Assembly: GCA_035772735.1 (NCBI GenBank) | Contig: JASDFA010000007.1 | Location: 86,513,501-86,577,500 of the forward strand | Source: Datura wrightii | Lineage: Eukaryota > Streptophyta > Magnoliopsida > Solanales > Solanaceae | DNA: 64,000 nt | Direction of reading: 5' to 3' | In this document: positions 1 through 9,682 of the stretch, one piece after another | Numbering within the stretch: position 1 is the first letter of the stretch | How the letters are laid out: every line of letters starts with the position of its first letter | Position numbers and translations under genes: made by a program | Notes under the pieces: generated by a model | Databases searched by the model: none | What the model was told of the DNA's origin: nothing | The model's input: the letters and a program-made list of their open reading frames with translations, nothing else

Positions 1-112
1 GATTGTAAATTTTGTTAAAGACTAAGTGTGGGGTAAATTTTGTTTAACCCGACCTTAGCCGAAGCTAACAAGTTTTTAGCTTAATATTGTGCTTGTCTGT
101 GTAAATTGACAG
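1..112 (+). other. 3' end of the ORF3 leader intron, element 0
   Basis: This AT-rich stretch ends in a splice-acceptor-like TTGACAG six bases before the ORF3 ATG at 118. The same acceptor sits at the same place in elements B and C, and a similar one in A. It contains a polypurine-tract-like CTAAGTGTGGGG at 22-33. The donor would lie left of the window. Splicing is inferred, not shown. Confidence 0.5.
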
Positions 113-117
113 GTACA

Positions 118-1338
118 ATGGCTAGCCGACAAGATAAAGGCAAGGGTGCCTCAACCTCAGGCACCGGCAGAAAGAGAATGAGACTGGGCGCTACTGTCCC
201 AGCTGCACCTGCTGTTCCACGCGGTCAACACCGCCGATACGGAACACGATGGGTCATCGACGAAGGGAAGAAATGGTATAATAAGCACAAGGAAAGAAAA
301 TACTTCCCGGAGGAATATATTGCAAGGGAACCACTTGCACAGGAGTTCCCTCGCATGGTGCAGAGGATTGAGGTAGCTGGGCTCAGTTTTATTTTTCAGG
401 AGCCCAAGGAGTGCAACCTTCACTTGGTCTGGGAATTCTACGCCAACTGGAACCCGGCCATCAGGAGCCATACTATTAAAATCAGAGGGCAGATTGTCAC
501 TCTGGAACCCCAGCAGCTGAATGCCATCATTGGAGCGCGGGACACAGACGCCCACTTTCTCCGCCAGCTCAATATCACCCCACTGTACGCCGACATCAGA
601 CGTACGTTGTGTGGGGCTCGATCCACAGCCCGATGGAGGAGACACAAAGAGAGGGGTTACCACCAGACTCTGCCTTATTCGCAGATGAACAGGGAGGCCA
701 GAATCTGGCTAAAAATAGTATGTTAGTGTTTGATCCCGGGAGTGCATATGACAGACGTGACCTGGGACCGTGTCTGCCTGGTGTATGCCCTTATGAAAGG
801 GCTTGAGATTAATGTGGGGGCGGTTATAATATCCGCCATGAAGGGAGCTAGACTACACCAGGGCCACAGATACGGGTTTGGCGGACTCATCACCACCTTC
901 CTCCGAGGCCTTGACATCGAGGAAGAAGCCTTGGATTACATTCCGCAGTTGGAGCGGAGGGCCCTTGATGTGACAAAAACCAAGGCCCCTGACACTACAC
1001 ATGGACCTGTGCGGACTCTGGGCGAACGACATGCTCGTGACGACCAGTATATGGCCCGTATGTTCGGCATGCAGATGCTGCAGCTACGGATAGGTGGGAG
1101 ACCAGCCACCGAGGATGAATTATGGCAGCTGGAGTTGGACTACCCCTTCGGCGAGAACGCCAGAGCTTTATGCAAGGTGGGGCCAGCCTTTGTGGAGCCG
1201 ACTGACGACGACGTCCCTACTGATGAGGAGACACGTCGTGAGGACTCTGATGTAGAGTCCGATGACGGCGATGGAGCTGATTCAGATATGGGCGATGAGG
1301 CCGCAGCACCGGATGAGGAAGTCGAATATTTTGACTGA
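118..1338 (+). pseudogene. ORF3 (env-like / plant putative transposon protein), one stop
   Basis: About 406 codons. A basic, Lys/Arg/Ser-rich N-terminus (KGKGASTSG, RKRMRLG) leads into a conserved globular region (YGTRWV, KYFPEE, ECNLHL, FYANWNP, RSHTIKIRGQ, YHQTLPYSQMN, DRVCLVYALMKGLEINVG) and an acidic Asp/Glu-rich tail from about residue 355. It resembles the abundant 'putative plant transposon protein' family, which lies after pol in Athila-type elements and is often called env-like. I see no signal peptide or convincing membrane segment. One in-frame TAG at 724-726 breaks it where the relatives have Ser; otherwise the frame is open to the TGA. I start at ATG 118 because the upstream in-frame codons fall in the putative intron. 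Confidence 0.8.
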
Positions 1339-1382
1339 GCAGGGAGTTTCACCACCCAAAATTTTGTGCTTTGTATTTTTGT

Positions 1383-1424
1383 GAACACTGGGGACAGTGT
1401 TCGATTTAAGTGTGGGGTGGGGAG
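1383..1424 (+). repeat. Hairpin + polypurine module, copy 1 (after ORF3)
   Basis: A perfect 8-bp stem GAACACTG/CAGTGTTC encloses the loop GGGA (1383-1402). It is followed after a few bases by TAAGTGTGGGGTGGGG. The same arrangement stands before the 3' LTR at 3208-3245. Equivalents follow ORF3 in A (22846), C (15757-15792, inverted) and B (29101-29136, inverted). Confidence 0.75.
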
Positions 1425-3207
1425 TAGTTAGGTGCTGGGTCATAGGCTCTAAATCTGCTGTATATTCTTCCTTGACGTTTATGTATGTCTGTGGTTTCCC
1501 TGTTGTTGTGAACTGATTTGTGAATGATGTGTATATATTTTTTTGTGGCTAATGATGTGTGTTTTTAAAAGTTATGGTTGCCTTTGTAAATATTTTGTAA
1601 ATTTTGTAAAATTTTTTTTTTTTTCTATCGATATGATCGATATTTTTCAAAATTTTTGCGAAAAGATTTTGCATTTATCAACATAGTTTGCAAATATTTT
1701 CTATCGAAATGATCGATGTGTTGCAAAAATTTTGAAGTTTTAATTTTGGGTTTCTCGGAGTTTGTTTTCGGTTCTTTTACCGAGAATAGTCCCATTGAAC
1801 CGATGTCATAGTTAGTGACCATTCCCTATGATGGATGGATGACGACCATCTTAAGGGAAATGTAGTCGATAGGAGTAGATGTTTTGTTTTTAGTTTCTTT
1901 GGTGGATTGCATCAATAAACTGTAGTTGCTTATGGTTGCTAAAATTTCGTTGCGTGTTGTAATTGATGTTCAAAACGTGAAAATGATTCTTTTGAAAGCA
2001 TGCAATTTTGTAAATATGTTGAGTTACCTAGGCTAGAGAATTTGGTTCATTATGATTGAGGCTTAATCTTGAATTCATGTAAATGACTAATTAAAGAGTC
2101 TGTGAATGCATCTTGATTCGAGCATGTGCATGAAGTGTGAGTGAGGTTTTGCTATTCCATGTCATTGTGAATTGTCTAGAACTTGCCTGGTGTGTATACA
2201 AAACGAAATGAAGGAGGTGTAGTGTCGGAAAGGATGTAGGCATTTCTTTGTTTTAACCGTTAGTTTCCATTTTTTTTTCTTGTCAAATTCTACCTTTTTA
2301 TATGTTGTGTACCCTAGTCAGCCCGTTGAGCCTTTAGCCGATTTCTTTCTTTTGTCCAGAATTGTATGAACTAAGCTTTATTCCTTCTTTTCATTAGCCT
2401 TAAAGTCTATAAGAAGCTCTTAAGCGCTTACAAAGAACAGAAAATGTTTTCCAAAGTGTTAAAGAGTGAAAAGAGTGAAAAGAAAAGAAAAGCAAAGTGA
2501 GGAAAGAAAAGATGATGTTGAAGAGGCACTAGTTGTAATTAAATGATAGTGAGGGTACATGAAAACCCTCTGTTTTGTGTCAAGTGTGCCTGATGAAATG
2601 GGCTGTATGAAAGTAAACCAGCATGAATGGGAGAAAAAGAGAAAAGAGAGGAACAATGTCCATGAGTCGATGGGAATGAGTTGAAAAGGCGCTTAAGGAT
2701 GCTAGCGACTATTATTGGCTAATCCAATATATATATACTAGATCCATAGGCCAGTACAACCCATTAAAAGTCCTATTTGATCCTACATTGCATTTCTTTA
2801 TATTAGTGGAGTAATACACTAAGGGCAAGCCTATGGGTCATGACATGATGCATGCGAATTCTTTTGGGAGAGAGAGTGAAATTAATTTTTATATGCCCCT
2901 ACTTGCATGTTTGTGTGCTGCACGAACATAAAAGGGGAAGTTTCTTTCGAGTGTGAGGGTACATGCTTGATGAAAGATTGATTTTCGTGTCGGATTTCTT
3001 GATTAGTTGATTTGCATGAGTTTGCCGATATCAAGAATCAATTCTTAAAAGTTTAGGAAGCCTCGATGTATTAAGGTCATTGTCTTGTACGACCAAGCAT
3101 GTTTTCTTGATGATTTGCAAGAATTGAATAATCGGTATGACCGTAGCGTAAAATGTTGCACCATAGTGACGAAGGTTGGGATGTAATTTGCATGAGTTGT
3201 GTATGTG

Positions 3208-3245
3208 TTGTTCGAGGACGAACAAGGATTTAAGTGTGGGGTAAG
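3208..3245 (+). promoter_or_regulatory. Hairpin + polypurine tract (PPT) before the 3' LTR, element 0
   Basis: A 7-bp stem TTGTTCG/CGAACAA with loop AGGA (3208-3225) is followed by GGATT and then TAAGTGTGGGGTAAG, which abuts the LTR start TGATCTTGGG. The position directly before the LTR is where plus-strand DNA synthesis is primed in LTR retrotransposons. The hairpin is conserved in all five PPTs of this type in the window. Confidence 0.75.
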
Positions 3246-3494
3246 TGATCTTGGGCAAATTTATATGCCCAAGTGATACTCAAACGTATCATTTTTACCT
3301 TGTTTGTTGTGCAATGTGTATATAATATCATGTATTTGGTAATAAAATGCGAATTTATACTAACCAACATGATTAGCATTTGTTTTGCAGGATAATGTGA
3401 TTTTTAGGAGCTAAAATGCGTGTTGGAACTATGTCGGAATTGGACTTGGATGCGAGCGTGGAAAAGACCTTGGATGGCACATTTTACACTGGCT

Positions 3495-3724
3495 CCGCGA
3501 TGGAGCCGTGCCACGCTGCCATCGCGGTAGCACACTGCCTGGGCAGGAATTAATTAGGCAATTTCCAGTGTGGCTGCGCGTCAGTTCCGTGGCACGGAGA
3601 TAGGCCTCCGCGATGGCCTCCGTGCCACGTTGAGACCAATTATCCGGACCCTGCAATTTCCAGAGAGGGTCCGCGTCCACGCCGTGTCACGGAGGCAGTG
3701 CTCCGCGTTGGCCTCCGTGACACG
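3495..3724 (+). promoter_or_regulatory. Triple GC-rich hairpin array in U3, upstream of TATA
   Basis: Three consecutive units of about 95 bp, the latter two each starting near a TTCCAG. Unit 1: CCGCGATGG (3495-3503) pairs with CCATCGCGG (3519-3527). Unit 2: CGTGGCACGGAG (3588-3599) pairs with CTCCGTGCCACG (3618-3629). Unit 3: CGTGTCACGGAGGC (3683-3696) pairs with GCCTCCGTGACACG (3711-3724), a perfect 14-bp stem with a 14-nt loop. Stem bases differ between units 2 and 3 but stay paired. A promoter role is inferred from position. Confidence 0.7.
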
Positions 3725-3757
3725 TTGCTTATTATTCCGGGAAAAATTTCCCACTAG

Positions 3758-3766
3758 TATAAATAG
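3758..3766 (+). promoter_or_regulatory. TATA box of the element 0 LTR
   Basis: TATAAATAG, preceded by GGGAAAAATTTCCCACTAG and followed by CACACTTAGG. It is conserved at the same place in the A, B, C and right-edge LTRs, except the 5' LTR of C, where it is deleted. It would start genomic RNA synthesis within the LTR. Confidence 0.75.
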
Positions 3767-4710
3767 CACACTTAGGTTATTTTTAAAGGGGTCTTCTTCT
3801 TTTAGTTCTAGTTTTTAGCAGAGTTCAGGAGTGGAGAGAGGAACGTGGTTTTGTGGCAGTTGAAGAATAGAAAAGATAAGAGTTTTCTTCTCTTCCCTTC
3901 TTCTTTTCCTTCAATTGTATGCATGATTTACACTCATTCTAGGACGATTAATCCAAGAATGAGTGGCTAATTCCTTTCTTGCTGAGGTTTTGAACTTGTG
4001 TAATGATTATTGGTAATAATTGATATGGTTTCTTCTTCTTCTTGCATATTGTTCTATTAATTCTTGTGCTTAGTACATTCTTGATTGGCCACCATTAATG
4101 TATATCTAAAAAGTCCAATTTCACTTGAGAGAGCATGAAATTGGAAAGTTGTGAATTAATAGGGTATTGTTCGTAACTTGATTTGGGAAAATTGGGTTTT
4201 GATGTGCTTTCTTGATAGAAATATACTTGAAAGCCGTATTAGTCAATTTAGGAACCGGAATTGTAGTGTTAGGTCATAAATTTCATTTGATCACAGAAAT
4301 GTAGACGAATGGTTTATGATTCTAAAGTGAAATTAAATACGAGAGTTTTAATTTATAGGCAAACGTTCTTGACTAGCAATATGAAGAAGAGGATGACCAA
4401 ATTATCATAATTATCAACTCCATTACTCGTTCTTAACCTTGGCATGAGCATATCCATTGTCTGAATTCAACGTAAATAATAGTTGTTAAGTTTAGTATAT
4501 AATTAGTTTAGAAACAAAACCCCCTAAATTCTTGATTGGATAGTTGTTAGCATAGTTAGAAATAGAATAGAAATATAGTGAACTAGGAAATTTTGCATAT
4601 CCAGAGCAGCCTCCTTGGATCGATACTTGGCTACTTAGCCACTTTATTACTTGTTTGACCACGTACACTTGCGTGTCGGTTTTTAACACATATCGAACCA
4701 GCCGCGAACA

Positions 4711-5168
4711 TTAGTCAATTAAGGAATCGATTTTGTATGGCTAGAACATGAATTTCTTTTTATCACAGAGATGTAGGTGGAAGGTTCATGATTCTTAAGT
4801 TGGGTTAAATACGAGAGTTTTAATCATAGGCAATAATTCTTGACTAGCAACCGGAGGAAAGATTAACCAAATTGTATCGATAATTTATTTCTCTACATGT
4901 TCATTTTAGCCTCAGCATGCTCATGCTCATACTTATAGTTAAGACTCAAATTGTATATTCGTTTTAGACTTAGTATAAAATTTAGGAACAAAATATCAAA
5001 ATCTTCTTCACACTGTTGTCTGCAGTTTAGAGCTAAAGTTTATTGACACTTGATTAGATTGATACCTTAGTCCAGTCCCTGTGGGATCGATACTTGGCTT
5101 ACTTGAGCCACTTTACTACTTGTTCGACCACGTGCACTTGCGTGTAGTTATACCAAACGACCTGAACA
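4711..5168 (+). repeat. Truncated LTR 3' end (C-type family)
   Basis: About 458 bp, closely similar to the 3' third of the LTRs of element C (GTCAATTAAGGAATCGATTT; ATCAAAATCTTCTTCACACTG; TAGTCCAGTCCCTGTGGGAT) and ending CCTGAACA. The U3, TATA and most of R are missing. It lies between a complete LTR and another LTR end, so it is a recombination or deletion relic. Confidence 0.8.
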
Positions 5169-5321
5169 CTTGTCTACTTGTATAAAGAAGTGTGTATACT
5201 AAACACTTAGAGAAAAATTACTCCTTCGTTACTGTCCCTGTGGGTTCGATACCTGGCTTGAAATAAAGCCACTTTATTACTTGTACGACTATGTGCACTT
5301 GCGTGCGATTGGGAGTGAACA
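5169..5321 (+). repeat. Residual 5' LTR of element A (153 bp)
   Basis: It matches the last 153 bp of the A 3' LTR, from CTTGTCTACTTGTATAAAG to GGGAGTGAACA. U3 and most of the LTR are gone, so this copy has no promoter of its own. Confidence 0.8.
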
Positions 5322-5327
5322 AGTTTT

Positions 5328-5345
5328 TGGCGCCGTTGTCGGGGA
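5328..5345 (+). promoter_or_regulatory. PBS of element A, tRNA-Asp type
   Basis: TGGCGCCGTTGTCGGGGA lies six bases after the LTR end. It is complementary to the 3' end of plant tRNA-Asp with one deviation (T for C at position 12). This PBS is typical of Athila and Tat elements. Confidence 0.85.
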
Positions 5346-5449
5346 CTGGCGCAATTGGTGACTTAATTTTCTTAGTGTTAGTTTACAAGTTCGATACAAG
5401 TGTTGACAACTTGATCTTAGCGATTTCTCTTGCAGGTACTAAGTTGTTT

Positions 5450-6838
5450 CTCAACGTTGGAGATAAGGAGTTGGTGGATCCATTTTTAGAGCCAGAGAGA
5501 CAATTTCATATACAGAAGAGGGAAGCTCTAGAAAAGGAGTTGCAGTTACTAAGGAGGGAAATTCTGGAGCAACAACAGCATCCACCGATTGTAAGGGCAG
5601 TTTTAGTGCCAGAAGAGAAGGCAGCAAGACCGGTCCGCGAGGTGGCAATCCCACATGCGAATAATGTAACATCCAGCATTCACAGGCTGGAACCAGGAGG
5701 GAGATTTGAACTTAAGAAGAATATGGTTCAGTTATTGCACACCAGCGGGCAATTTACTGGTCTCCCTCATGAAGATCCACAGCAGCATCTCCAAAACTTC
5801 TTGGATATAAGCGACACATATATACCCGCTGGAGTATCATCTGATTGTGTGAGGCTTACACTATTCCCATTTTCACTGCTAGGGGAAGCCAAGAGGTGGT
5901 TAAAGGCTGAACCAGCAAATTCTATTACTACTTGGGATGACCTAGCGATGAAGTTTTTGATACGATTCTTTCCATCAGGGAAGACAGTCAGGCTTAGAAG
6001 TCAGATTCTAAGTTTCAAACAGAGAGAGGGTGAGAATTTGTATCAGGCTTGGGAGAGGTTCAAGTCAATGTTAAGAGATTGTCCTCACCATCATCAGTCT
6101 AATGATGTGTTGGTGCATACATTCATTGAAGGCTTGGAACCGCATACAAAGATTTTGTTAGACTCGACAGCGGAGGGGCAGGCGTTGGAAAAGACATACG
6201 AAGAGCTGTACACCTTGTTGAACCGTATTTCACAAGGTAATCCTAAATGGAATGCTGATACAACCCGAGGGGGAGTGAATAAAGCGGCAGGGGTCTTGGA
6301 GGTAGATGGATTCACAGCGATTGCTGCACAAATAGCTACTTTGCAAAATCTAATTAACACTCATTTCAGCAGCATGAGTTTGAGCCAGGCACAAGCCCCA
6401 GTCAATGCAGTTTAGCAGGTGTGGTATGAAGTCTGTGGAAGTAGTGAACACTCAGCTGAGTGTTGTGGTGCCAATCCAGATTCGGTAAATTTTGTTGGAA
6501 ACGCCCAGAGGAGCAAAAATCAGCAGTATGGCAATAGTTACAACCCAAATTAGAGAAATCATCCGAATTTTTCATGGGGGAGTAATAGTCATCAGGGACA
6601 CAGTTCAAATCAGGGCGTGCACAGAAATCAAGGGGGTCATCACAATTTTCAGCCGCAGTTTAGAGGAAATAATGCACCTCCTCATTCCAGCAACATCGAG
6701 GATATGCTTAAAACCATAATAGCTAACCAGGCGCAGATGCAGGCTGATCAGGTAAAATTGACAGCTGACATGAAAAATCAGCAGTTAGCTACAAAGGCAT
6801 TGGAGTGTCAGTTAGGACAATTAGCTGGAGCCTAGAAT
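5450..6838 (+). pseudogene. Element A gag
   Basis: Structural capsid/nucleocapsid protein of an Athila-like element. The frame is open to a TAG at 6413-6415 and continues in the same frame with further stops. A coiled-coil-like N-terminus (REALEKELQLLRREILEQQ) is followed by the retrotransposon gag domain (LHTSGQFTGLPHEDPQQHL, RLTLFPFSLLGEAKRWL, FLIRFFPSGKT, ENLYQAWERFKSMLRDCPHH, FIEGLEPHTK). The zinc knuckle after about 6420 has lost its first Cys (YEVC where B has CEVC). A Gln/Asn-rich segment follows. No ATG stands at the expected gag start; upstream sequence is leader. Confidence 0.85.
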
Positions 6839-7855
6839 ACTGGACCGAGGTGAGGATTACCAAGTGATACAGACCCAAATCCTAAGCAGGTTAATGCAGT
6901 TACTACCCGAAGTGGAAAGCGACTCGGGGAGGTGGAACCCGAAAGGCCACCTCAGAAATCTGGAGCAACAGAAAAGGATGAAGGAAACGATGATGTGAGG
7001 GGGAATGAAAAGGCAGTAGAGATGAATAGACCACCGCCCCCGTTTCCTCAAATATTGAAAAAGCACAAGGAGGAAGCATGCTTCAAGAAGTTCATGGAAG
7101 TGTTGAAGCAGGTACATATTAATCTTCCTTTAGTAGATGTGCTGCAGGGAGTGCCAAAATATGCTAAGTACATCAAAGACATTGTAGCAAACAAGAGCAG
7201 ACTGATAGAGTATGCTACAGTTGCACTTACTAAGGAGTGCACCTCCCGTATACAGAATCGATTGCCGACAAAGCTCAAGGATCCTGGGAGCTTCCCTATT
7301 CAGATTACAATTGGGCAGTCTATTTGAGCTCGTGGTTTGTACGATTTGGGAGCAAGTATAAATTTGATGCCAACATCAGTATTCAAGAAGCTGAGGCTGG
7401 GCAGTCCTAGACCCACCACGGTGATCTTGCAGCTAGCTGACCGTTCATTAGCCAGACCTGATGGAATTGTGGAGGATGTGCTAGTGCAAGTAGGCTCCCT
7501 CATTTTCCCGGTGGATTTTATAATTCTTGATTTTGATCCAGATGCGGAAGTCCCATTTATTTTGGGACGTCCCTTCTTGGCAACTGGGCGAGCCTTAATT
7601 GATGTAGCTGCTGGACAGCTAACCATGAGAGATCATGATAAGGTAGAGGTCTTTGATGTCTACAAGGCCATGAAGCTACCTGCCATCTATGAAGAGTTAT
7701 CAGCAATTAGTGTTTTGAATCAGGAATCGACCCTTCAGATTATTGACTCACAGGATCCCTTGGAGAGAGCCTTGGTGGGACGTGATCATTTTGGGGACAG
7801 TGCGACGTATGTGATGGTGCAGACAGTGCGACTTATGAGATGGTGCAGACTTTGA
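6839..7855 (+). pseudogene. Element A protease region
   Basis: Retropepsin-type aspartic protease, in the same frame as gag. A Pro-rich linker (RPPPPFPQ) is followed by KKFMEVLKQVHINLPLVDVL, a TGA at 7325-7327, then DLGASINLMP, which carries the catalytic Asp motif, and EVPFILGRPFLATGRALIDV. It runs out at a tandem duplication near 7797-7848 that shifts the frame into RT. Confidence 0.8.
7797..7848 (+). repeat. 26-bp tandem duplication causing the PR/RT frameshift
   Basis: Two adjacent 26-bp copies starting ACAGTGCGAC and ending GATGGTGCAG, differing at two bases. A 26-bp gain changes the frame by two, which accounts for PR being in frame 2 and RT in frame 1. Confidence 0.85.
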
Positions 7856-8865
7856 ATGAGCCAAAATGGTTCTCCAGGAAGAAAGATTTTGAACCATTGA
7901 AGAGGTCCTTAGAACCATCCCCAAAGCCATCAATAGAGGAGGCACCTAAATTGGAGTTAAAGACATTGCCTCCACATCTGCAGTATGTATTCTTGGGTGA
8001 AGATGACACCTTACTAGTCATCATTTCAGCAAAACTGAAAGATGCACAAGTGAAAGATGCATTGGTGGTCCTTAAGAGGCGAAAGAGAGCAATGGGATGG
8101 CAGATGTCAGACATTAAGGGGATCAGTCCAGCTTTCTGCATGCACAAGATATTCGTGGAAGAGGGATCCAAGCCAACCGTGCAACATCAGCGGAGGTTGA
8201 ACCCGGTGATGAAGGATGTAGTCAGAAAGGAAGTGATCAAGTGGCTGGATGCAGGAGTGGTATATCCCATCTCAGACAGTGAATGGGTTAGCCCAGTTCG
8301 ATGCGTTCCCAAGAAAGGGGGAATGACAGTGGTCACAAATGAAAAGAATGAGCTAATTCCCACATGCACAGTCACGGGCTGGCGAATTTGCATGGATTAT
8401 AGGAAGCTCAATGAGGCCACTCAGAAAGATCACTATCCAATTCCATTCATTGATCAGATGTTGGACAGGCTGACAGGGCAGGAATATTATTGCTTTCTGG
8501 ATGGTTACTCTGGTTATAATCAAATAGCCATAGCACCAGAAGATCAGGAGAAGACCACGTTTACATGTCCTTATGGGACATATGCTTTCAGGCGGATTCC
8601 CTTTGGTCTATGCAATGCACCAGCCATATTCCAGCGATGCATGATGGAAATATTCCACGATATGGTGGAAGACTATGTCGAGGTATTTGTGGATGACTTT
8701 TCTGTTTTTGGTAACTCATTTGCTATGTGTTTGCAGAATCTAGACAGGGTGTCAGCCAGATGTGAAGACTCAAACCTGGTGCTCAACTGGGAAAAGTGTC
8801 ACTTTTTAGTTAAAGAGGGTATTGTCCTTGGCCATAAGGTGTCATGCAGAGGTTTGCAAAGATAG
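7840..8865 (+). pseudogene. Element A reverse transcriptase
   Basis: Ty3/gypsy RT with a long uninterrupted frame. Visible motifs: WVSPVRCVPKKGGMTVV, ICMDYRKLNEATQKDHYPIP, FLDGYSGYNQIAI, PFGLCNAPAIFQRCM and the catalytic box VFVDDFSVFG. The usual Tyr at the first box position is Phe, as is common in this lineage. The frame ends at GHKVSCRGL, where a short deletion shifts it. The catalytic core looks intact, but the ORF is detached from gag-PR by the 26-bp duplication. Confidence 0.9.
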
Positions 8866-9682
8866 AGGTGATTGAAAAGATACCACCGCCAGTATCAGTT
8901 AAGGGTGTTCGCAGCTTCTTAGGACATGTTGGGTTTTATAGACGATTTATTCAAGACTTCTCTAAGATTTCTAGACCGATATGCCAGTTGTTAGAAAAAG
9001 AGGTGAAGTTTGAATTTGACAAGGAATGTGTAGAAGCATTTGAGGAGCCGAAAAAGAAGCTGGTGGAAGCGCCTATCTCATTGCTCCTGATTGGGAATAT
9101 CTTTTTGAGTTAATGTGTGATGCAAATGATGTGGCTGTAGGAGCGGTATTGGGGCAGCGAAGGAATAAGATTTTTCATTCCATCTACTATGCAAGCAAAA
9201 CGCTTGATGTTGCATAAGTTAATTATACGGTCACGGAGAAGGAGATGCTGGCTCTAGTGTTTGCATTTGACAAGTTTATATCCTACCTGGTAGGGTCGAA
9301 AGTGGTGGTACACACTGATCATGCGGCAATTCGGTACTTATTTGACAAGAAAGATGCGAAGCCCAGGCTAATCAGGTGGATATTATTGCTGCAAGAGTTT
9401 GATTTGGAGATCCGAGACAGGATGGGAAGTGAAAATCAGGTTGCAGATCACCTATCGCGACTAGAGAACCGTTCACATGTGAAGGAAGGTGAGCATATCC
9501 GAGAAGAGTTCCCTGATGAACAACTCTTGGCAATAAAGGAAGCTGAACTCCCTTGGTATGCAGATATTGTGAACTTGTTAGTAAGTGGAATATACCCACC
9601 TGAGGCAACGACTCAACAAAGGAAGAAGTTGAAGCATGAGTCCAGGTATTACATGTGGGATGAGCCGTATCTATTCAAGTAA
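8844..9682 (+). pseudogene. Element A RT connection and RNase H
   Basis: It starts with RT thumb/connection motifs (KIEVIEKIPPP, VRSFLGHVGFYRRFIQDFS) and, after a frame change at about 9110, continues as gypsy RNase H: LMCDANDVAVGAVLGQ (first Asp), TEKEMLALVFAFDKF (Glu), VHTDHAAIRYLFDKKD (Asp) and QVADHLSRLE (last Asp). All four acidic residues can be seen. A TAA interrupts between the first two motifs. It ends at the stop after DEPYLFK, in the linker to integrase. Confidence 0.85.

Larger units (their letters stand above)
1339..3245 (+). other. Conserved non-coding 3' region of element 0
   Basis: No credible ORF. It holds a hairpin-plus-polypurine module just after ORF3, a T-rich part with repeated CTATCGAWATGATCGAT-type words at about 1625-1720, a block conserved in all four Athila-like copies (CCCTATGATGGATGGATGACG, about 1825-1845), a GAAAAG-rich stretch at about 2460-2515, and the second hairpin plus polypurine tract just before the LTR. 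The length (about 1.9 kb) is similar in A, B and C. Confidence 0.7.
1..4710 (+). mobile_element. Element 0: 3' part of an Athila-like Ty3/gypsy retrotransposon
   Basis: Only the 3' part lies in the window: the end of a leader intron, ORF3, a roughly 1.9-kb untranslated 3' region, a polypurine tract and a complete LTR (3246-4710). The order matches elements A, B and C. Gag-pol would lie to the left of the window. Two further truncated LTR ends follow directly, so the original right-hand target-site duplication cannot be seen. The Athila-like assignment comes from ORF3 and from the tRNA-Asp-type PBS of its relatives. Confidence 0.85.
3246..4710 (+). repeat. LTR of element 0 (Athila-like), complete
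   Basis: About 1465 bp running from TGATCTTGGGCA to GCCGCGAACA, so it has TG...CA ends. U3 holds three GC-rich hairpins (3495-3724) directly upstream of a TATA box (TATAAATAG, 3758-3766). The 3' part has the GATCGATACTTGGCTACTT and CACTTGCGTG blocks shared by all Athila-like LTR ends here. It is followed not by a PBS but by two more LTR ends. Confidence 0.85.

Noticed and set aside
3495..3724. Possible CRISPR-like or satellite array
   Set aside because: Only about three imperfect units, no constant repeat with unique spacers, eukaryotic LTR context. Better described as U3 hairpins.
3570..3818. ORFs over the GC-rich hairpin region on both strands
   Set aside because: Low-stop GC-rich palindromic DNA gives open frames on both strands; no conserved protein.
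5328..5345. Possible tRNA gene fragment
   Set aside because: Only the 18-nt 3'-end complement of tRNA-Asp is present, next to an LTR: a primer-binding site.
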